Source: Planctomycetota bacterium (GTDB lineage Bacteria; Planctomycetota; Planctomycetia; Planctomycetales; Planctomycetaceae). From it: DNA of 61,352 nucleotides. The stretch covers positions 1-61,352 of the forward strand of contig JAQCEJ010000024.1 in assembly GCA_027618475.1 (NCBI GenBank), read 5' to 3'. The position numbers and the translations under genes are program-made. Positions 17,925 through 26,507 of this stretch are shown here, one piece after another. The notes under the pieces are model-generated. The model did not search any database. It was given only the letters and a program-made list of their open reading frames with translations, and was not told where the DNA came from. Every line of letters begins with the position of its first letter. The first letter of the stretch is position 1.

Positions 17925-18782
17925 ATGCCAGCCCCCAAATCGTTTAAACAAGAACTTGTCTGCGTCTTCGGACAACCGGTTGCGGAAAATCCAACGCAAT
18001 ACATGATTGAAGCCGCGTTCAAACATCACCGGCTCGATTGGCGCTATCTCACGATCGAAGTTGCACCGAAGGATCTCGGCGACGCCGTCAAAGGCCTCCG
18101 CGCGATGAACTTCCGTGGCGGCAATTTGACGATTCCACATAAGGTCGCCGTCATCGAACATCTCGACCGCACGACCGACGCTGCCGGTCTGATGGGAGCG
18201 GTCAATTGTATTCTCCGACAGGGGGATGAACTCATCGGCGAGAACACCGACGGAAAAGGTTTCGTCCAGTCGCTCCGCGATGTCGCCGACCCGAAAGGTA
18301 AGAGGGTCGTCATTTTCGGGGCCGGCGGAGCCGCCCGCGCGATCGGCGTCGAACTCGGTCTCGCCGGAGTCTCGCACATCACAGTCGTCAATCGATCGAA
18401 CAGTCGCGGCAGCGATCTGGCGAAACTTCTCAATGAAAAAGTGAAGGTGGAAGCAAAGTTCGTCCCGTGGGACGGCGAATACGCCGTTCCCGAGGGAACC
18501 GATGTGATCGTCAATGCGACATCGATCGGGCTCTTCCCCGATGTTGATGCCAGACTCGCACTCGATATGTCTTCGTTGAAAGAAGGGATGGTCGTCGCCG
18601 ACGTGATTCCCAATCCTCCGAAAACCAGGTTGGTCCGAGAGGCGACAGACAAAGGATGTGCGGTCATCGATGGCCTGGGAATGCTCGTCAATCAAGGAGT
18701 CATCGGTTTCAAACTCTGGACCGGCATCGACCCCGACCCGAAGATCATGCGTGCGGCTCTCGAAGAGGTCTTTGGATCGTGA
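17925..18782 (+). CDS. aroE: Shikimate dehydrogenase
   Basis: The 285-residue NADP-dependent enzyme reduces 3-dehydroshikimate to shikimate in the chorismate pathway. The catalytic Lys lies in FRGGNLTIPHKVAV and the partner Asp in IGENTDGKGF. The Rossmann loop is VVIFGAGGAARAIGVELG, followed by NRSNSRG, which would bind the adenosine phosphate. The C-terminal GMLVNQGVIGFKLWTG is the usual closing helix motif. It is a single-domain AroE of normal length, 46 nt downstream of pgi. Confidence 0.95.
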   Translation: MPAPKSFKQELVCVFGQPVAENPTQYMIEAAFKHHRLDWRYLTIEVAPKDLGDAVKGLRAMNFRGGNLTIPHKVAVIEHLDRTTDAAGLMGAVNCILRQGDELIGENTDGKGFVQSLRDVADPKGKRVVIFGAGGAARAIGVELGLAGVSHITVVNRSNSRGSDLAKLLNEKVKVEAKFVPWDGEYAVPEGTDVIVNATSIGLFPDVDARLALDMSSLKEGMVVADVIPNPPKTRLVREATDKGCAVIDGLGMLVNQGVIGFKLWTGIDPDPKIMRAALEEVFGS

Positions 18783-18824
18783 ACGAGCCATCTGCATGCG
18801 AATTCATCTGAAGAAAGTTCAAAC

Positions 18825-19169
18825 ATGACCGATGCACCACTCGATCGACGTGAATTTCACTCCAGTCTGGCTAAGGGTGCGGGAATGTTCGGGCTCGCCG
18901 CTATGACCTCCAGCGTTGCCCGGTCGGAAGAGCCGAAAGCAGATGATGCGGAAACGAAGAACGCCGCAGAATCCCTTTCCCCGGCGGAGTTGATCGTACG
19001 GCTGACGCAACAGAACTTTTCGGACGAACACATGACGGAAGACTTCCTCACCGCACTCCGATCGTACATCGAACGTAACCTCGAATACTCCGCAACGCTC
19101 GACGCCTTCGGGCTGACGAACGGCGATTCGCCGGGACCGATGATGGTGATGTCAAACGATCGAGGATAA
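18825..19169 (+). CDS. Small Tat-exported protein, function unknown
   Basis: The 114-residue protein has a clear twin-arginine-type N-terminus: DRREFHSSLAKGAGMFGLA, then a hydrophobic stretch ending near SSVARS. The mature region is helical and acidic, with LSPAELIVRLTQQNF followed by DEHMTEDFLTALRSYIER. No metal or catalytic motif is visible. It lies 42 nt after aroE and 82 nt before an amidase on the same strand. A partner role for the amidase is a guess from position only. Confidence 0.65.
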   Translation: MTDAPLDRREFHSSLAKGAGMFGLAAMTSSVARSEEPKADDAETKNAAESLSPAELIVRLTQQNFSDEHMTEDFLTALRSYIERNLEYSATLDAFGLTNGDSPGPMMVMSNDRG

Positions 19170-19251
19170 GTTCATGCGGCTACGGATGACGAGAGGGGGC
19201 TCATCGTCTCGATTTCGATATTCGACATTTTGAATCGTAAGGATTATCAGC

Positions 19252-20670
19252 ATGTCCGTTGCTCCCGAGATGGCATTCGCATCGATCGTTACGCTGGGCA
19301 AAGAACTCCGGGCGGGGACTTTTACCTCCGTCGAGTTGACGGAATTCTTCTTGCACCGACTGGAGACCATCGGCAAGGAATATAACGCCGTCGTTACGGT
19401 CACGGCCGATCTCGCGCGCGAGCAGGCGAAGCTCGCCGACCGGGAACTCGCCGAGGGAACCGACCGGGGCCCTTTGCATGGCATTCCCTACGGTGCGAAG
19501 GATTTATTGAATACGGTGGGATATCCCACGACATGGGGAGCCGACTCGCATCGCGAACAGCAGATTGACAACGACGCATTGACGGTCATCAAACTCCGCC
19601 AGGCGGGTGCGGTATTGACCGCGAAGTTGGCCATGGTCGCCTTTGCCGGAGGGTTCGGCTATAGCGGTCCCGATTCGTCGTTTACGGGGCCGTGTCTTAA
19701 TCCCTGGAGCAAAGGCCACTGGGCCGGGGGATCGTCAACGGGACCGGGGACCGCCGTCGGGGCGGGGCTCTGTCCGTTTGCCATCGGCACCGAAACATCG
19801 GGGTCGATCATCTCACCGGCGGCATCGTGCGGTGTCGCCGGCCTAAGACCGACCTTCGGGCGCGTCAGCCGTACCGGAGCGATGACATTGAGCTGGACGC
19901 TCGACAAAATCGGCCCTCTCTGTCACACCGCCGAGGATTGCGGACTCGTGCTGAACGCCATCGCCGGTTTCGATGCCGATGATCCGTCGACGATCTCTGA
20001 AGACTATCACTATCCTCCGGCGAAAACGCTCGAACCTCCCTTCCGACTGGCGAAAATCGCCGGTGCCGTCGATCACGTCCTTCCCGAAGTGAAAGAGAAT
20101 TTTCTTGCGTCACTCGACATTTTGAAATCCGTCGCCGTTGGGGGGGATATACCAGAGGTTTCTCTCCCTGAGTTCCCGTATGATGCCGTCGTGAATACGA
20201 TTCTGCATGCCGAATCGTCGGCGGCGCTGCAGGAAGTCGTTCTCGAACAGTCGATCTGGGAACTTCCCGATCCGAGAATGCACCTCGGTGCGTATTCGAC
20301 GATGTTCGTCTCGGCGAGAGACTACATCAACGCCCTGCGCATCCGCGCGAAATTTCAGAGGGCCCTCGACGATCTGTTCGCCGAGTACGACGCTTTGATC
20401 ACGCCGACCTTTGCGATGACATCGTATCCCAGCGACCGGCCGTTTCGCGATTACACGGCCGGAAAAGGGTTGGTGCACCTCAATCTGCGCCAGCCAACCA
20501 ATGGAGCCGGGCTTCCCGCGATCAGCATTCCGAATGGCTTCGGCGAACACAACCTGCCGACCGGTTTGCAGTTTATCGGCAGCCGATATGAAGAGAACCG
20601 TTTACTGACGATCGCCGAGTATTATCAATCCCAGACCGAATGGCATTTACGGACACCGGAACTGGCGTGA
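19252..20670 (+). CDS. Amidase-signature (GatA-like) hydrolase
   Basis: The 472-residue amidase-signature enzyme shows the Ser-cisSer-Lys triad: Lys83 in GIPYGAKDLLNTVG, cis-Ser near residue 160 in GGSSTGPGTAVGAGLCPFAI, and the nucleophilic Ser near residue 184 in GTETSGSIISPAASCG. The family hydrolyses amides or transfers ammonia in tRNA-dependent amidation. Because no gatB or gatC homologue is adjacent and the C-terminal part differs, a stand-alone amidase is more likely than GatA. It has no obvious export signal. It follows the small Tat protein, and a bidirectional hairpin separates it from the convergent VOC gene. Confidence 0.88.
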   Translation: MSVAPEMAFASIVTLGKELRAGTFTSVELTEFFLHRLETIGKEYNAVVTVTADLAREQAKLADRELAEGTDRGPLHGIPYGAKDLLNTVGYPTTWGADSHREQQIDNDALTVIKLRQAGAVLTAKLAMVAFAGGFGYSGPDSSFTGPCLNPWSKGHWAGGSSTGPGTAVGAGLCPFAIGTETSGSIISPAASCGVAGLRPTFGRVSRTGAMTLSWTLDKIGPLCHTAEDCGLVLNAIAGFDADDPSTISEDYHYPPAKTLEPPFRLAKIAGAVDHVLPEVKENFLASLDILKSVAVGGDIPEVSLPEFPYDAVVNTILHAESSAALQEVVLEQSIWELPDPRMHLGAYSTMFVSARDYINALRIRAKFQRALDDLFAEYDALITPTFAMTSYPSDRPFRDYTAGKGLVHLNLRQPTNGAGLPAISIPNGFGEHNLPTGLQFIGSRYEENRLLTIAEYYQSQTEWHLRTPELA

Positions 20671-20685
20671 TCTTCGCAAAACAGA

Positions 20686-20716
20686 GTGAGCCTTCGGTCA
20701 TCTTCCGAAGGCTCAC
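20686..20716. terminator. Bidirectional terminator-type hairpin between convergent genes
   Basis: A perfect 12-bp stem (20686-20697 with 20705-20716) has a 7-nt loop. On the minus strand it is followed by TCTGTTTT; on the plus strand there is no T run. It lies between the amidase (+) and VOC (-) genes. Confidence 0.7.
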
Positions 20717-20798
20717 CCGCTACGATCCCATCAGATTGCCTGATGGATCCAATATGTTTTCAGTAATTTCATTGCATTTCGAACGTTCGCTCGCTCGA

Positions 20799-21371
20799 CT
20801 ATTCTTGCAGTGGCCCAACCAGTTCGATGAGGTTGCCGTCCGGATCACGGACACAGGCCAGTGCGATCTCCTCGGGGAATCCTTCGGGAAGCCCGACGGG
20901 GCCTTTGGCAACCGGTTTGACGCCGTGAGCTTCCGCCCGCTTCAGCGATGCCGAAAGGTCGGTGACGAACACGGTCAAGTAGCTGACGCCCAACGACGAG
21001 TGGATAAAATCGTTGTTGACCTTCTTGCCGGGGGCGTCGGGGAATTGCATCAGCTTGATTTTGGTGGCCGTGTCATCTTCTCCCAACACCAGCACATGCA
21101 CGTGAAACGCCTTGTTGTTCGACAGGCCGGTCTCTCCGGCGAAATCGGCGGGAACATCGAATCCATCGAGTTCGGTTGCACCGATCACGTCTTTATAAAA
21201 GGCAACCGACTTGTCGATATCGCTGACGACAATTCCAAAATCGACCGTCGTCCGTGCGAAACCGACGTCGACATTTTCAGCCTGCGAATTCCACCCGACC
21301 ATTCCGGCGACCAACAGGCCGAAGAACACCGCGACGTAATGAGTTTTGTGTGCGCCCTTGCCGTTCGTCAT
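20799..21371 (-). CDS. Exported/anchored VOC (glyoxalase-fold) protein
   Basis: The 190-residue protein has an N-terminal hydrophobic signal or anchor (VAVFFGLLVAGMVGW). A vicinal-oxygen-chelate domain follows: FGIVVSDIDKSVAFYKDVIG, then LGVSYLTVFVTDLSASLKRA and the terminal RDPDGNLIELVGP. In this fold paired beta-alpha-beta-beta-beta units bind a metal; His in FHVHVLVLG and Glu in LIELVG are possible ligands. The start at 21371 is chosen because AAAGGATG lies just upstream; an upstream in-frame start would add 26 unlikely residues. Substrate unknown. Confidence 0.8.
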   Translation of the reverse strand: MTNGKGAHKTHYVAVFFGLLVAGMVGWNSQAENVDVGFARTTVDFGIVVSDIDKSVAFYKDVIGATELDGFDVPADFAGETGLSNNKAFHVHVLVLGEDDTATKIKLMQFPDAPGKKVNNDFIHSSLGVSYLTVFVTDLSASLKRAEAHGVKPVAKGPVGLPEGFPEEIALACVRDPDGNLIELVGPLQE

Positions 21372-21529
21372 GTTGACATCCTTTTGTTGAGTGCTAAAAG
21401 TAAAACAGACGTTCGTTCGCAAACACGTTGTAGCCGATCTCCGATCCACGGTCCAGCGTGCTGAGGACCGGGCGTACGTCGTAAGCGTTTAGCATATTCG
21501 ATATGCCGCGCTAATCAGATGGCAGGCTT

Positions 21530-21925
21530 TCAAAATCCCGGCGATACGAAAAGCCGTTGCGCGAAGATGCGACCGAGTTCGACGCCGGCAATGCAGAGGA
21601 CCAGATGCGCGAGAATCGTCCATGTCGCCGATCGCATGTCACCGTTGTGCAGCAGCGCAACGAATTCGTAACCGAAGGCCGAGAATGTGGTGAAGCCACC
21701 CAAGATTCCGGTCACGAGAAAAAACCGCCATGTCGAGAGATGTTCGCCCCGGCCGCTGAACCAGGTCATTGCCAGGCCGATCACAAAACAGCCGATGACA
21801 TTAACGGCGAGCGTTCCTGCCGGAAGAAACATCGCGAAACGGCGCTGCATCAATCCCGCGACGGCATAGCGCAACACCGCGCCGATAAATCCACCGAGTC
21901 CGACCGCCAGCCAGTTCGGAATCAT
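21530..21925 (-). CDS. crcB: Fluoride-specific ion channel CrcB/Fluc
   Basis: The 131-residue membrane protein has four transmembrane helices. It carries the Fluc signature GGFTTFSAFGYEF (about residues 76-88), the GGFIGAVLRY start and GTLAVNVIGCFVIG, which hold the polar and Phe residues lining the fluoride pathway. It exports fluoride as a dual-topology dimer. ATG at 21925 is chosen because it overlaps the TGA of the upstream PQQ-like gene (ATGA), indicating translational coupling. The longer frame beginning at 21943 would start inside that gene. No fluoride riboswitch is recognised upstream. Confidence 0.93.
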   Translation of the reverse strand: MIPNWLAVGLGGFIGAVLRYAVAGLMQRRFAMFLPAGTLAVNVIGCFVIGLAMTWFSGRGEHLSTWRFFLVTGILGGFTTFSAFGYEFVALLHNGDMRSATWTILAHLVLCIAGVELGRIFAQRLFVSPGF

Positions 21926-23148
21926 GGTGTCGCTATTTTCCACAAATGAGCGTCGCTACGGACATACAAGGCCCCGTTGGCGGCGGACGGAGTGCAGAGA
22001 ATCGTCTCTTGCAGATCGTTCTCCGAAATCTGTTCCCCTTCGGTTTCTCCCGCGCGGACCACATACCCGAGCCCCATTTCGTTAAACAGATAAATGTATC
22101 CGTTCGCCGCGAGCGGCGTCGAACTGAACGGCCCGGTCACACGCATCTTCCAGATTTCCTCACCATCTTTCGGGTTGATGCAAAGCAACACCCCGGCACG
22201 CGTCACGACGAAAATTCGTCCGTTGTAATAGATGGGGCTGGCGGTCGAAGGGGGCGCTTTCGGCGACTGCCAGACGATCTGAGGTTCGGTCGAATCTTCC
22301 ACCGTGCGAAGTGCGGTTAACCCGTTCGAAGGGACAAAGACCGTGCCGTCAGCGGCGACGCTCGACGGAATTCCCGATGCACCCTGCGTGTACGTCCAGA
22401 CGATTTCACCGGTCTGTGGATGCACGGCCTGCAAATCGGTTGGCGATTGCAACAGGACGAGATCGTCTTCACGATCTTCACCTCGCAGAATCGTAGGCGA
22501 CGCCCAGTTCGCGATTTGCGGACGGTCGAGCTTCCACCGCGGCTCACCGGTTTCGACATCGAGACCGGTCGAGAACGACTCGGCATCGTTCTCGACTTGC
22601 ACGATCAGCGTGTTCCCCATGACGACCGGCGACGAAGCCATGCCGAGACTGTTGCTGGCGTTGGGATAGTCGTGAGTCAACCCGCGAAACCACAACAAAT
22701 TTCCGTCGAGGTCGAGACAGATCACATCGTTGCTCGAATACGTCGCGAAGATGCGCTCACCGTCGCTGGCAGGGGTCGGCGTGGCGTTGCACATTTTGGG
22801 ATGGCACATCGTCCGGCCGGTCGCCCACGATTGCCGTTCCCAGAGTTGCTCGCCGCTGTGTGCGTCGAAACACGTGACGTGCAGTCGGTCTTGATGAAAT
22901 CCGCTGCTGCTCGTTACGACGACGCGGTCCCCGATGACAATTGGCGTCGAGAGCCCGCGTCCCTTAAGATCGGCTGTCCAGGCGATGTTCTCTCCCGACG
23001 CTGTCCATGATGTCGGCAATGCGACGTCGTCCGCGTTTCCGTCGGTGTCGTTCCCCCGGAACTGCAACCAGTCTCCTCCGCCAAACAGCGACACCGCCAG
23101 AAGGGCAAACATCCAGGTGTTGAAGATTCGACATATTACGCATTTCAT
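21922..23148 (-). CDS. Exported PQQ-type beta-propeller protein
   Basis: The 408-residue protein has a signal peptide (hydrophobic segment about residues 11-24). Seven or eight PQQ/quinoprotein-like propeller repeats follow, with recurring patterns such as GEQLWERQSW, NLLWFRGLTHDYPNA, GEPRWKLDRP, GEIVWTYTQG and GEEIWKMRV. These repeats form blades; no quinone-binding catalytic residues can be identified. It is probably a periplasmic scaffold or sugar/peptide-binding protein, as for the many similar planctomycete proteins. It starts the transcription unit that ends with crcB through a 4-nt overlap. Confidence 0.85.
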   Translation of the reverse strand: MKCVICRIFNTWMFALLAVSLFGGGDWLQFRGNDTDGNADDVALPTSWTASGENIAWTADLKGRGLSTPIVIGDRVVVTSSSGFHQDRLHVTCFDAHSGEQLWERQSWATGRTMCHPKMCNATPTPASDGERIFATYSSNDVICLDLDGNLLWFRGLTHDYPNASNSLGMASSPVVMGNTLIVQVENDAESFSTGLDVETGEPRWKLDRPQIANWASPTILRGEDREDDLVLLQSPTDLQAVHPQTGEIVWTYTQGASGIPSSVAADGTVFVPSNGLTALRTVEDSTEPQIVWQSPKAPPSTASPIYYNGRIFVVTRAGVLLCINPKDGEEIWKMRVTGPFSSTPLAANGYIYLFNEMGLGYVVRAGETEGEQISENDLQETILCTPSAANGALYVRSDAHLWKIATP

Positions 23149-23304
23149 GATGGTTCTCGCCCTCTGTGCGGGGGAATATAATTTGTTCGAACAGGCTCTA
23201 AAACACCGGAGAGTCTCGGCCCCGAACGATCGATGATCGTATCACTGTTTCCTGTTGAATCCTGCGTTTGATTCTTCGGAGTTTCGAAAAAACATCGACA
23301 TCTA

Positions 23305-23397
23305 CTACAAGCAGTTTCATAACCCTCTGGACTTCGAGTATTTCAGGACCATTTGAACGTCTTTTCGGTCGCCAACCGGGTTATGAAACCAGTTCTA
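23305..23397 (-). repeat. 90-bp TIR repeat, copy B (sense, immediately 3' of the hydrolase gene)
   Basis: On the minus strand it begins TAGAACTGGTTTCATAACCC and ends GGGTTATGAAACTGC, then TTGTAG. It is nearly identical to copy A at both termini, with a diverged centre. The first triplet is the stop codon of the hydrolase gene. Confidence 0.88.
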
Positions 23398-24258
23398 CAG
23401 TTGTGCGTACGTCAAAAACCCACGGATGGCAGCAAGATACTCGTCGGGCTCATCGGCGGCGATACTGTGCGAACTGTGATCGAAAATCTTGAGCTGCGAA
23501 CCGGCAATCTGTTCGGCGATAATACGCGAATGGTTTGGCGCACAAATCCAGTCGTGGGCACCTCCCATCACCAGCGTGGGGCAACGGATGGAATTAAGCT
23601 GCGACGTGAAGTCGTACTTCCGCAGAAAATCACCGAAACCGTAGTTGAGTTGCTCGAAGTTGCGAATGCCACTTCCCCAGCTCTCGTGAAACTTTTCTTC
23701 GTTCCACTTCAACGAATACATCGGTCCCATCAGACGATAATATTCGTGGAGCTGGTCGAGCGACGAAAACGTACCGCTCCACAATCGCTTGCAGACCGCA
23801 ATCTGCTCGGGCGTCCCCCGTTCGGCAAGAATGCGCTGGGCATCGTCCATAAATCGAAAACTGGGGGCGGTGGCGACGAGAATGAGATTGCTGACCCGGT
23901 CGGGGTATTTGATCGCGTATCCCTGTGCCACCATTCCGCCATACGATGACCCGAGTACGACGATGCGTTCGAGTCCGAGAGCCTGCCGCAAGCCGTCGAC
24001 ATCGTCGATGTTCTGATCGAGGGTGTATGTGGCGGGATCGCAGGGATGACTTCTTCCGGAGCCGCGATGATCGACGTAAACAAGCTGCGCGACGTCGGAC
24101 AATTTTCCGACGGTCCCTTTAAAACCAGAGTGATCACCCCCTGGTCCGCCGTGCAAAAGAAATACGACAGGGCGTTCTTTCATCCGTTCGCCGTCGGGAA
24201 CAAACTGTACACCGTCGACGTCGTAAAACAGAAAAGCACCGTTGACTTTGGCAAACAT
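23395..24258 (-). CDS. Alpha/beta hydrolase, proline iminopeptidase-like
   Basis: The 287-residue protein has the proline iminopeptidase hallmark FLLHGGPGGDHSG (oxyanion region), DHRGSGRS, a nucleophile elbow VLGSSYGGMVAQGYA (Ser about residue 117), a late acid in GGAHDWI and the catalytic His in DHSSHSI. It hydrolyses N-terminal prolyl or related amide/ester bonds. It may be a peptidase or a lipid/lactone hydrolase; the family does not settle this. The stop codon TAG is provided by the adjacent 90-bp repeat. It is cytosolic, with no signal peptide. The next gene upstream, on the same strand, ends 28 nt before its start. Confidence 0.88.
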   Translation of the reverse strand: MFAKVNGAFLFYDVDGVQFVPDGERMKERPVVFLLHGGPGGDHSGFKGTVGKLSDVAQLVYVDHRGSGRSHPCDPATYTLDQNIDDVDGLRQALGLERIVVLGSSYGGMVAQGYAIKYPDRVSNLILVATAPSFRFMDDAQRILAERGTPEQIAVCKRLWSGTFSSLDQLHEYYRLMGPMYSLKWNEEKFHESWGSGIRNFEQLNYGFGDFLRKYDFTSQLNSIRCPTLVMGGAHDWICAPNHSRIIAEQIAGSQLKIFDHSSHSIAADEPDEYLAAIRGFLTYAQL

Positions 24259-24286
24259 GGCGGTGTGCTCCCGCAGGGACGACGAA

Positions 24287-24910
24287 CTACTCGGCGTACA
24301 ACATTCGCGACGCCGACGTTACCGGGACAATCCCTTTGAAGAACAACTCGTAACTGCCGACGAGAATAAGCGTGAAGACCACATCGCTCGCCAGAGTCGT
24401 GCGATAAAAGGGGATCCCCGCGGCGATACAGCTTGCCAGACCGTCCCATGTGTGCGGATAGAAATCGTTGAGCACCCACACACCAAAGTTCGTCGTAAAG
24501 AAGAACAGCAACGAACCGATCAGCGTCGCCCCGGCAACAGGAACGAAGCGCTGCCACGATGGTTTCGCGGTCGATGTCGATTCGCCGACCGGGAGGGCAT
24601 TCGTCTTCTGCCAATAGCGGCGGACGGAAATTCCCAGTGAGATCATGACCACGTATGCCGCATAAACGACCGGTCGCAACGGGTCCATCGTGTATTTCGG
24701 CAAGTCGTGATTGAACAATCCCAGGCCGATGTCGCTCACGACCATCGCCGCCAGGGGAATCGTGATCGCCAGCCAGCGCTGACGAATATACAGACCGCAA
24801 AACATCGACAAGGCGCCGATGCAGGCGATGTTCCATTGAAAATCCATCAGCCGCAGCGACGCGGGGATCAGCACCAGCAGCATGACAATTAAACTGGGGG
24901 GTGAGAACAT
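24287..24910 (-). CDS. DUF6580-type integral membrane protein
   Basis: The 207-residue protein has about six transmembrane segments. Its opening resembles the DUF6580 family: LIVMLLVLIPASLRLMDFQWN, then IACIGALSMFCG, followed by TIPLAAMVVSDIGLGLFNHD, where the family conserves SD and H. Function is unknown, perhaps small-molecule or vitamin uptake by resemblance to ECF substrate-binding topology. ATG 24910 is preferred over an upstream in-frame start because AAGGAGAGAG sits immediately before it. The hydrolase gene follows 28 nt downstream, so a two-gene operon is likely. Confidence 0.75.
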   Translation of the reverse strand: MFSPPSLIVMLLVLIPASLRLMDFQWNIACIGALSMFCGLYIRQRWLAITIPLAAMVVSDIGLGLFNHDLPKYTMDPLRPVVYAAYVVMISLGISVRRYWQKTNALPVGESTSTAKPSWQRFVPVAGATLIGSLLFFFTTNFGVWVLNDFYPHTWDGLASCIAAGIPFYRTTLASDVVFTLILVGSYELFFKGIVPVTSASRMLYAE

Positions 24911-25036
24911 CTCTCTCTCCTTGATTTCATTCTTCAAGTGACACGGCACTTACACCGTGCCCAATATCGCGTGTATTAATAGATGTTATAGATCACCGGC
25001 AGAACATATCGCAAGCATTCGTCGGAAACAATCCGC

Positions 25037-25363
25037 CTAATTGGTGTCGGGATTCGATGCCGTATCTTGCAGGATGACATACTGTCCGGTTGTGGGGCGC
25101 TGCTGTCTGGCTTCCTCCAGAGAAATCACCACCGTTTCGCGGGTGCGGCGATCCATCGCCATAATCCCTTGAATGTCATCTCGCTCTTCGGATTCTTCAC
25201 CGAGAACGGATAACGTCATCTTCTCTTTGTGTCCATCGTTAAACACGACGGTGACCGTTGTTTCCGCCGCACGAACCGGTGGAATTTCATCAGAAGCACA
25301 ACCGAGTAAAAACACAAAGCTTGCATAGAACGCGACAAAACCGTATGCGGGAGCATAGCGCAT
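25037..25363 (-). CDS. Small lipoprotein downstream of the DUF1559 gene
   Basis: The 108-residue protein has a lipoprotein signal peptide ending FVFLLGC (Cys about residue 21). A short beta-rich region follows (TTVTVVFNDGHKEKMTLSVLG), then a helical acidic segment with METVVISLEEARQQRP-like content. No catalytic motif was recognised. ATG 25363 shares its A with the TAA stop of the DUF1559 gene (TAATG), so translation is coupled. This is the third DUF1559-plus-lipoprotein pair in the window and the only intact one. It lies in the transcript headed by the cobalamin riboswitch. Confidence 0.75.
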   Translation of the reverse strand: MRYAPAYGFVAFYASFVFLLGCASDEIPPVRAAETTVTVVFNDGHKEKMTLSVLGEESEERDDIQGIMAMDRRTRETVVISLEEARQQRPTTGQYVILQDTASNPDTN

Positions 25364-26217
25364 TATAACCCTCCCATTTCCGAGGGATTCTTGTCGCGCA
25401 CGTGAAATAAGGCATTCGTTTCGGTGGGGCCGAACCAACCAAGATTGTTTTTCTCAAACGCTTCTGAACCGGTTGTCGACATCGCCTGTGTTGTCACCCG
25501 TCCGTCTGCCCAGGCGACATTTGCTGTCCTTCCTCCATGCCGAAAATGAATGCTCGGATTCGCCGGAAAACTCTCGTTAAACGTCGGCGTCCAGTTGTCG
25601 ACAAAGTAAGGTGGTTCGAGAAAGCTGTATTCGATCAACTTGCCGTCGAGGTATGCCGGCCAGGTTCCCGCTAGAAATGCCGCATCGGAAAATGCCACAG
25701 TACGGCTTAAACTTCCGATCTCGCGAATTCTTGACGAAACGATATAACAGTTTGGCGATGTGTTGCGGTAAAACGTTCCACCAAGATAACTCTGATTGTA
25801 ACCGTAGCCTCCCGTCCCGCCGTCGAAGGCGCCGGCAGAGACCTCTGCGAGAAAATTGCCGAATTCAGGACAATTCTTGATACCGATGTTTCGTTCCATA
25901 AACGGGGCGAGCGCCCCTTGAGAACCATCGAATCGATCGGATGCTGTCGCGCGTACGCCGTGCCAGCGAATGTTGTTCGGTGCCGGCCAGAATCCATCGG
26001 GCGAAGCGGGAGGAAAATACTCCCCGAACGAATCGGCATACAAATGACACGCCAATACCAGTTGTTTCAATTGGCTGCGGCATTGCGTCATTCGTGCCGC
26101 TCCCCGTGCCTGTTGCACCGCCGGTAATAAAAGAGCAAGCAAGATCGCGATAATGGCGATCACCACGAGCAGTTCAATCAACGTAAAGCCGCGTCGCCTT
26201 CGACGATGGTCGTGCAT
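25363..26217 (-). CDS. DUF1559 pseudopilin-like protein
   Basis: The intact 284-residue member starts [25 protein letters not shown], a type IV prepilin leader with cleavage after Gly10 and the conserved Glu at mature position 5. Then comes [17 protein letters not shown], the typical linker, and near the end [21 protein letters not shown], the DUF1559 C-terminal glycine/DG motif. It is probably processed by prepilin peptidase and assembled or anchored at the cell envelope; the role is unknown. It overlaps the lipoprotein gene by one base. The 286-nt leader upstream carries a cobalamin riboswitch, which suggests B12-repressed expression. Confidence 0.9.
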   Translation of the reverse strand: MHDHRRRRRGFTLIELLVVIAIIAILLALLLPAVQQARGAARMTQCRSQLKQLVLACHLYADSFGEYFPPASPDGFWPAPNNIRWHGVRATASDRFDGSQGALAPFMERNIGIKNCPEFGNFLAEVSAGAFDGGTGGYGYNQSYLGGTFYRNTSPNCYIVSSRIREIGSLSRTVAFSDAAFLAGTWPAYLDGKLIEYSFLEPPYFVDNWTPTFNESFPANPSIHFRHGGRTANVAWADGRVTTQAMSTTGSEAFEKNNLGWFGPTETNALFHVRDKNPSEMGGL

Positions 26218-26414
26218 GGTTGATTCGACATGAGGCGAATTGACGTGTGTCAGAGTCTTTCGAGCAGCTATTTTAACAGTCCTCGCTGTAATAGATCGAC
26301 AAGCCGAAGCCGGGCGATCCCCAAAGGCGTCACCGCGAAGACAGAATCGTTACCTGCACCTGGCCGATGCGATGGAAACCGCATTTGGCTCAAAGCGCAA
26401 CAACAGTGTGGCTG

Positions 26415-26507
26415 TTATGGTGAGAAGAACGCCGGGATGTTCATCCCGTTGTGCATTACCCACGGCATCGCTTTTGTCCCCGAAAGCACCGCCTGAAAAA
26501 GTGACAT
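26415..26507 (-). CDS. Possible 30-residue leader peptide downstream of the riboswitch
   Basis: ATG 26507 lies inside the 3' strand of the riboswitch P1 stem. An open frame of 30 codons (begins MSLFQAVLSG, ends NIPAFFSP) runs to TAA at 26415-26417. There is no obvious Shine-Dalgarno sequence apart from the B12-box purines. It could be a leader peptide, a remnant of a lost B12-regulated gene, or chance. No family is recognised. Confidence 0.25.
   Translation of the reverse strand: MSLFQAVLSGTKAMPWVMHNGMNIPAFFSP
26433..26448 (-). terminator. Small stem-loop in the riboswitch leader
   Basis: On the minus strand CGGGATG and CATCCCG can pair, followed by GCGTTCTTCTC. It is a short hairpin with a weak U-rich tail about 55 nt after the B12 box, and a candidate expression-platform terminator. 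Confidence 0.3.

Noticed and set aside
20686-20716. Repeat-family member or attenuator
   Set aside because: A single perfect hairpin between convergent genes is better explained as a bidirectional terminator.
23149-23304. Fluoride riboswitch upstream of the crcB operon
   Set aside because: No GGNGAUGG/CCGCC core or pseudoknot pattern found in the leader.
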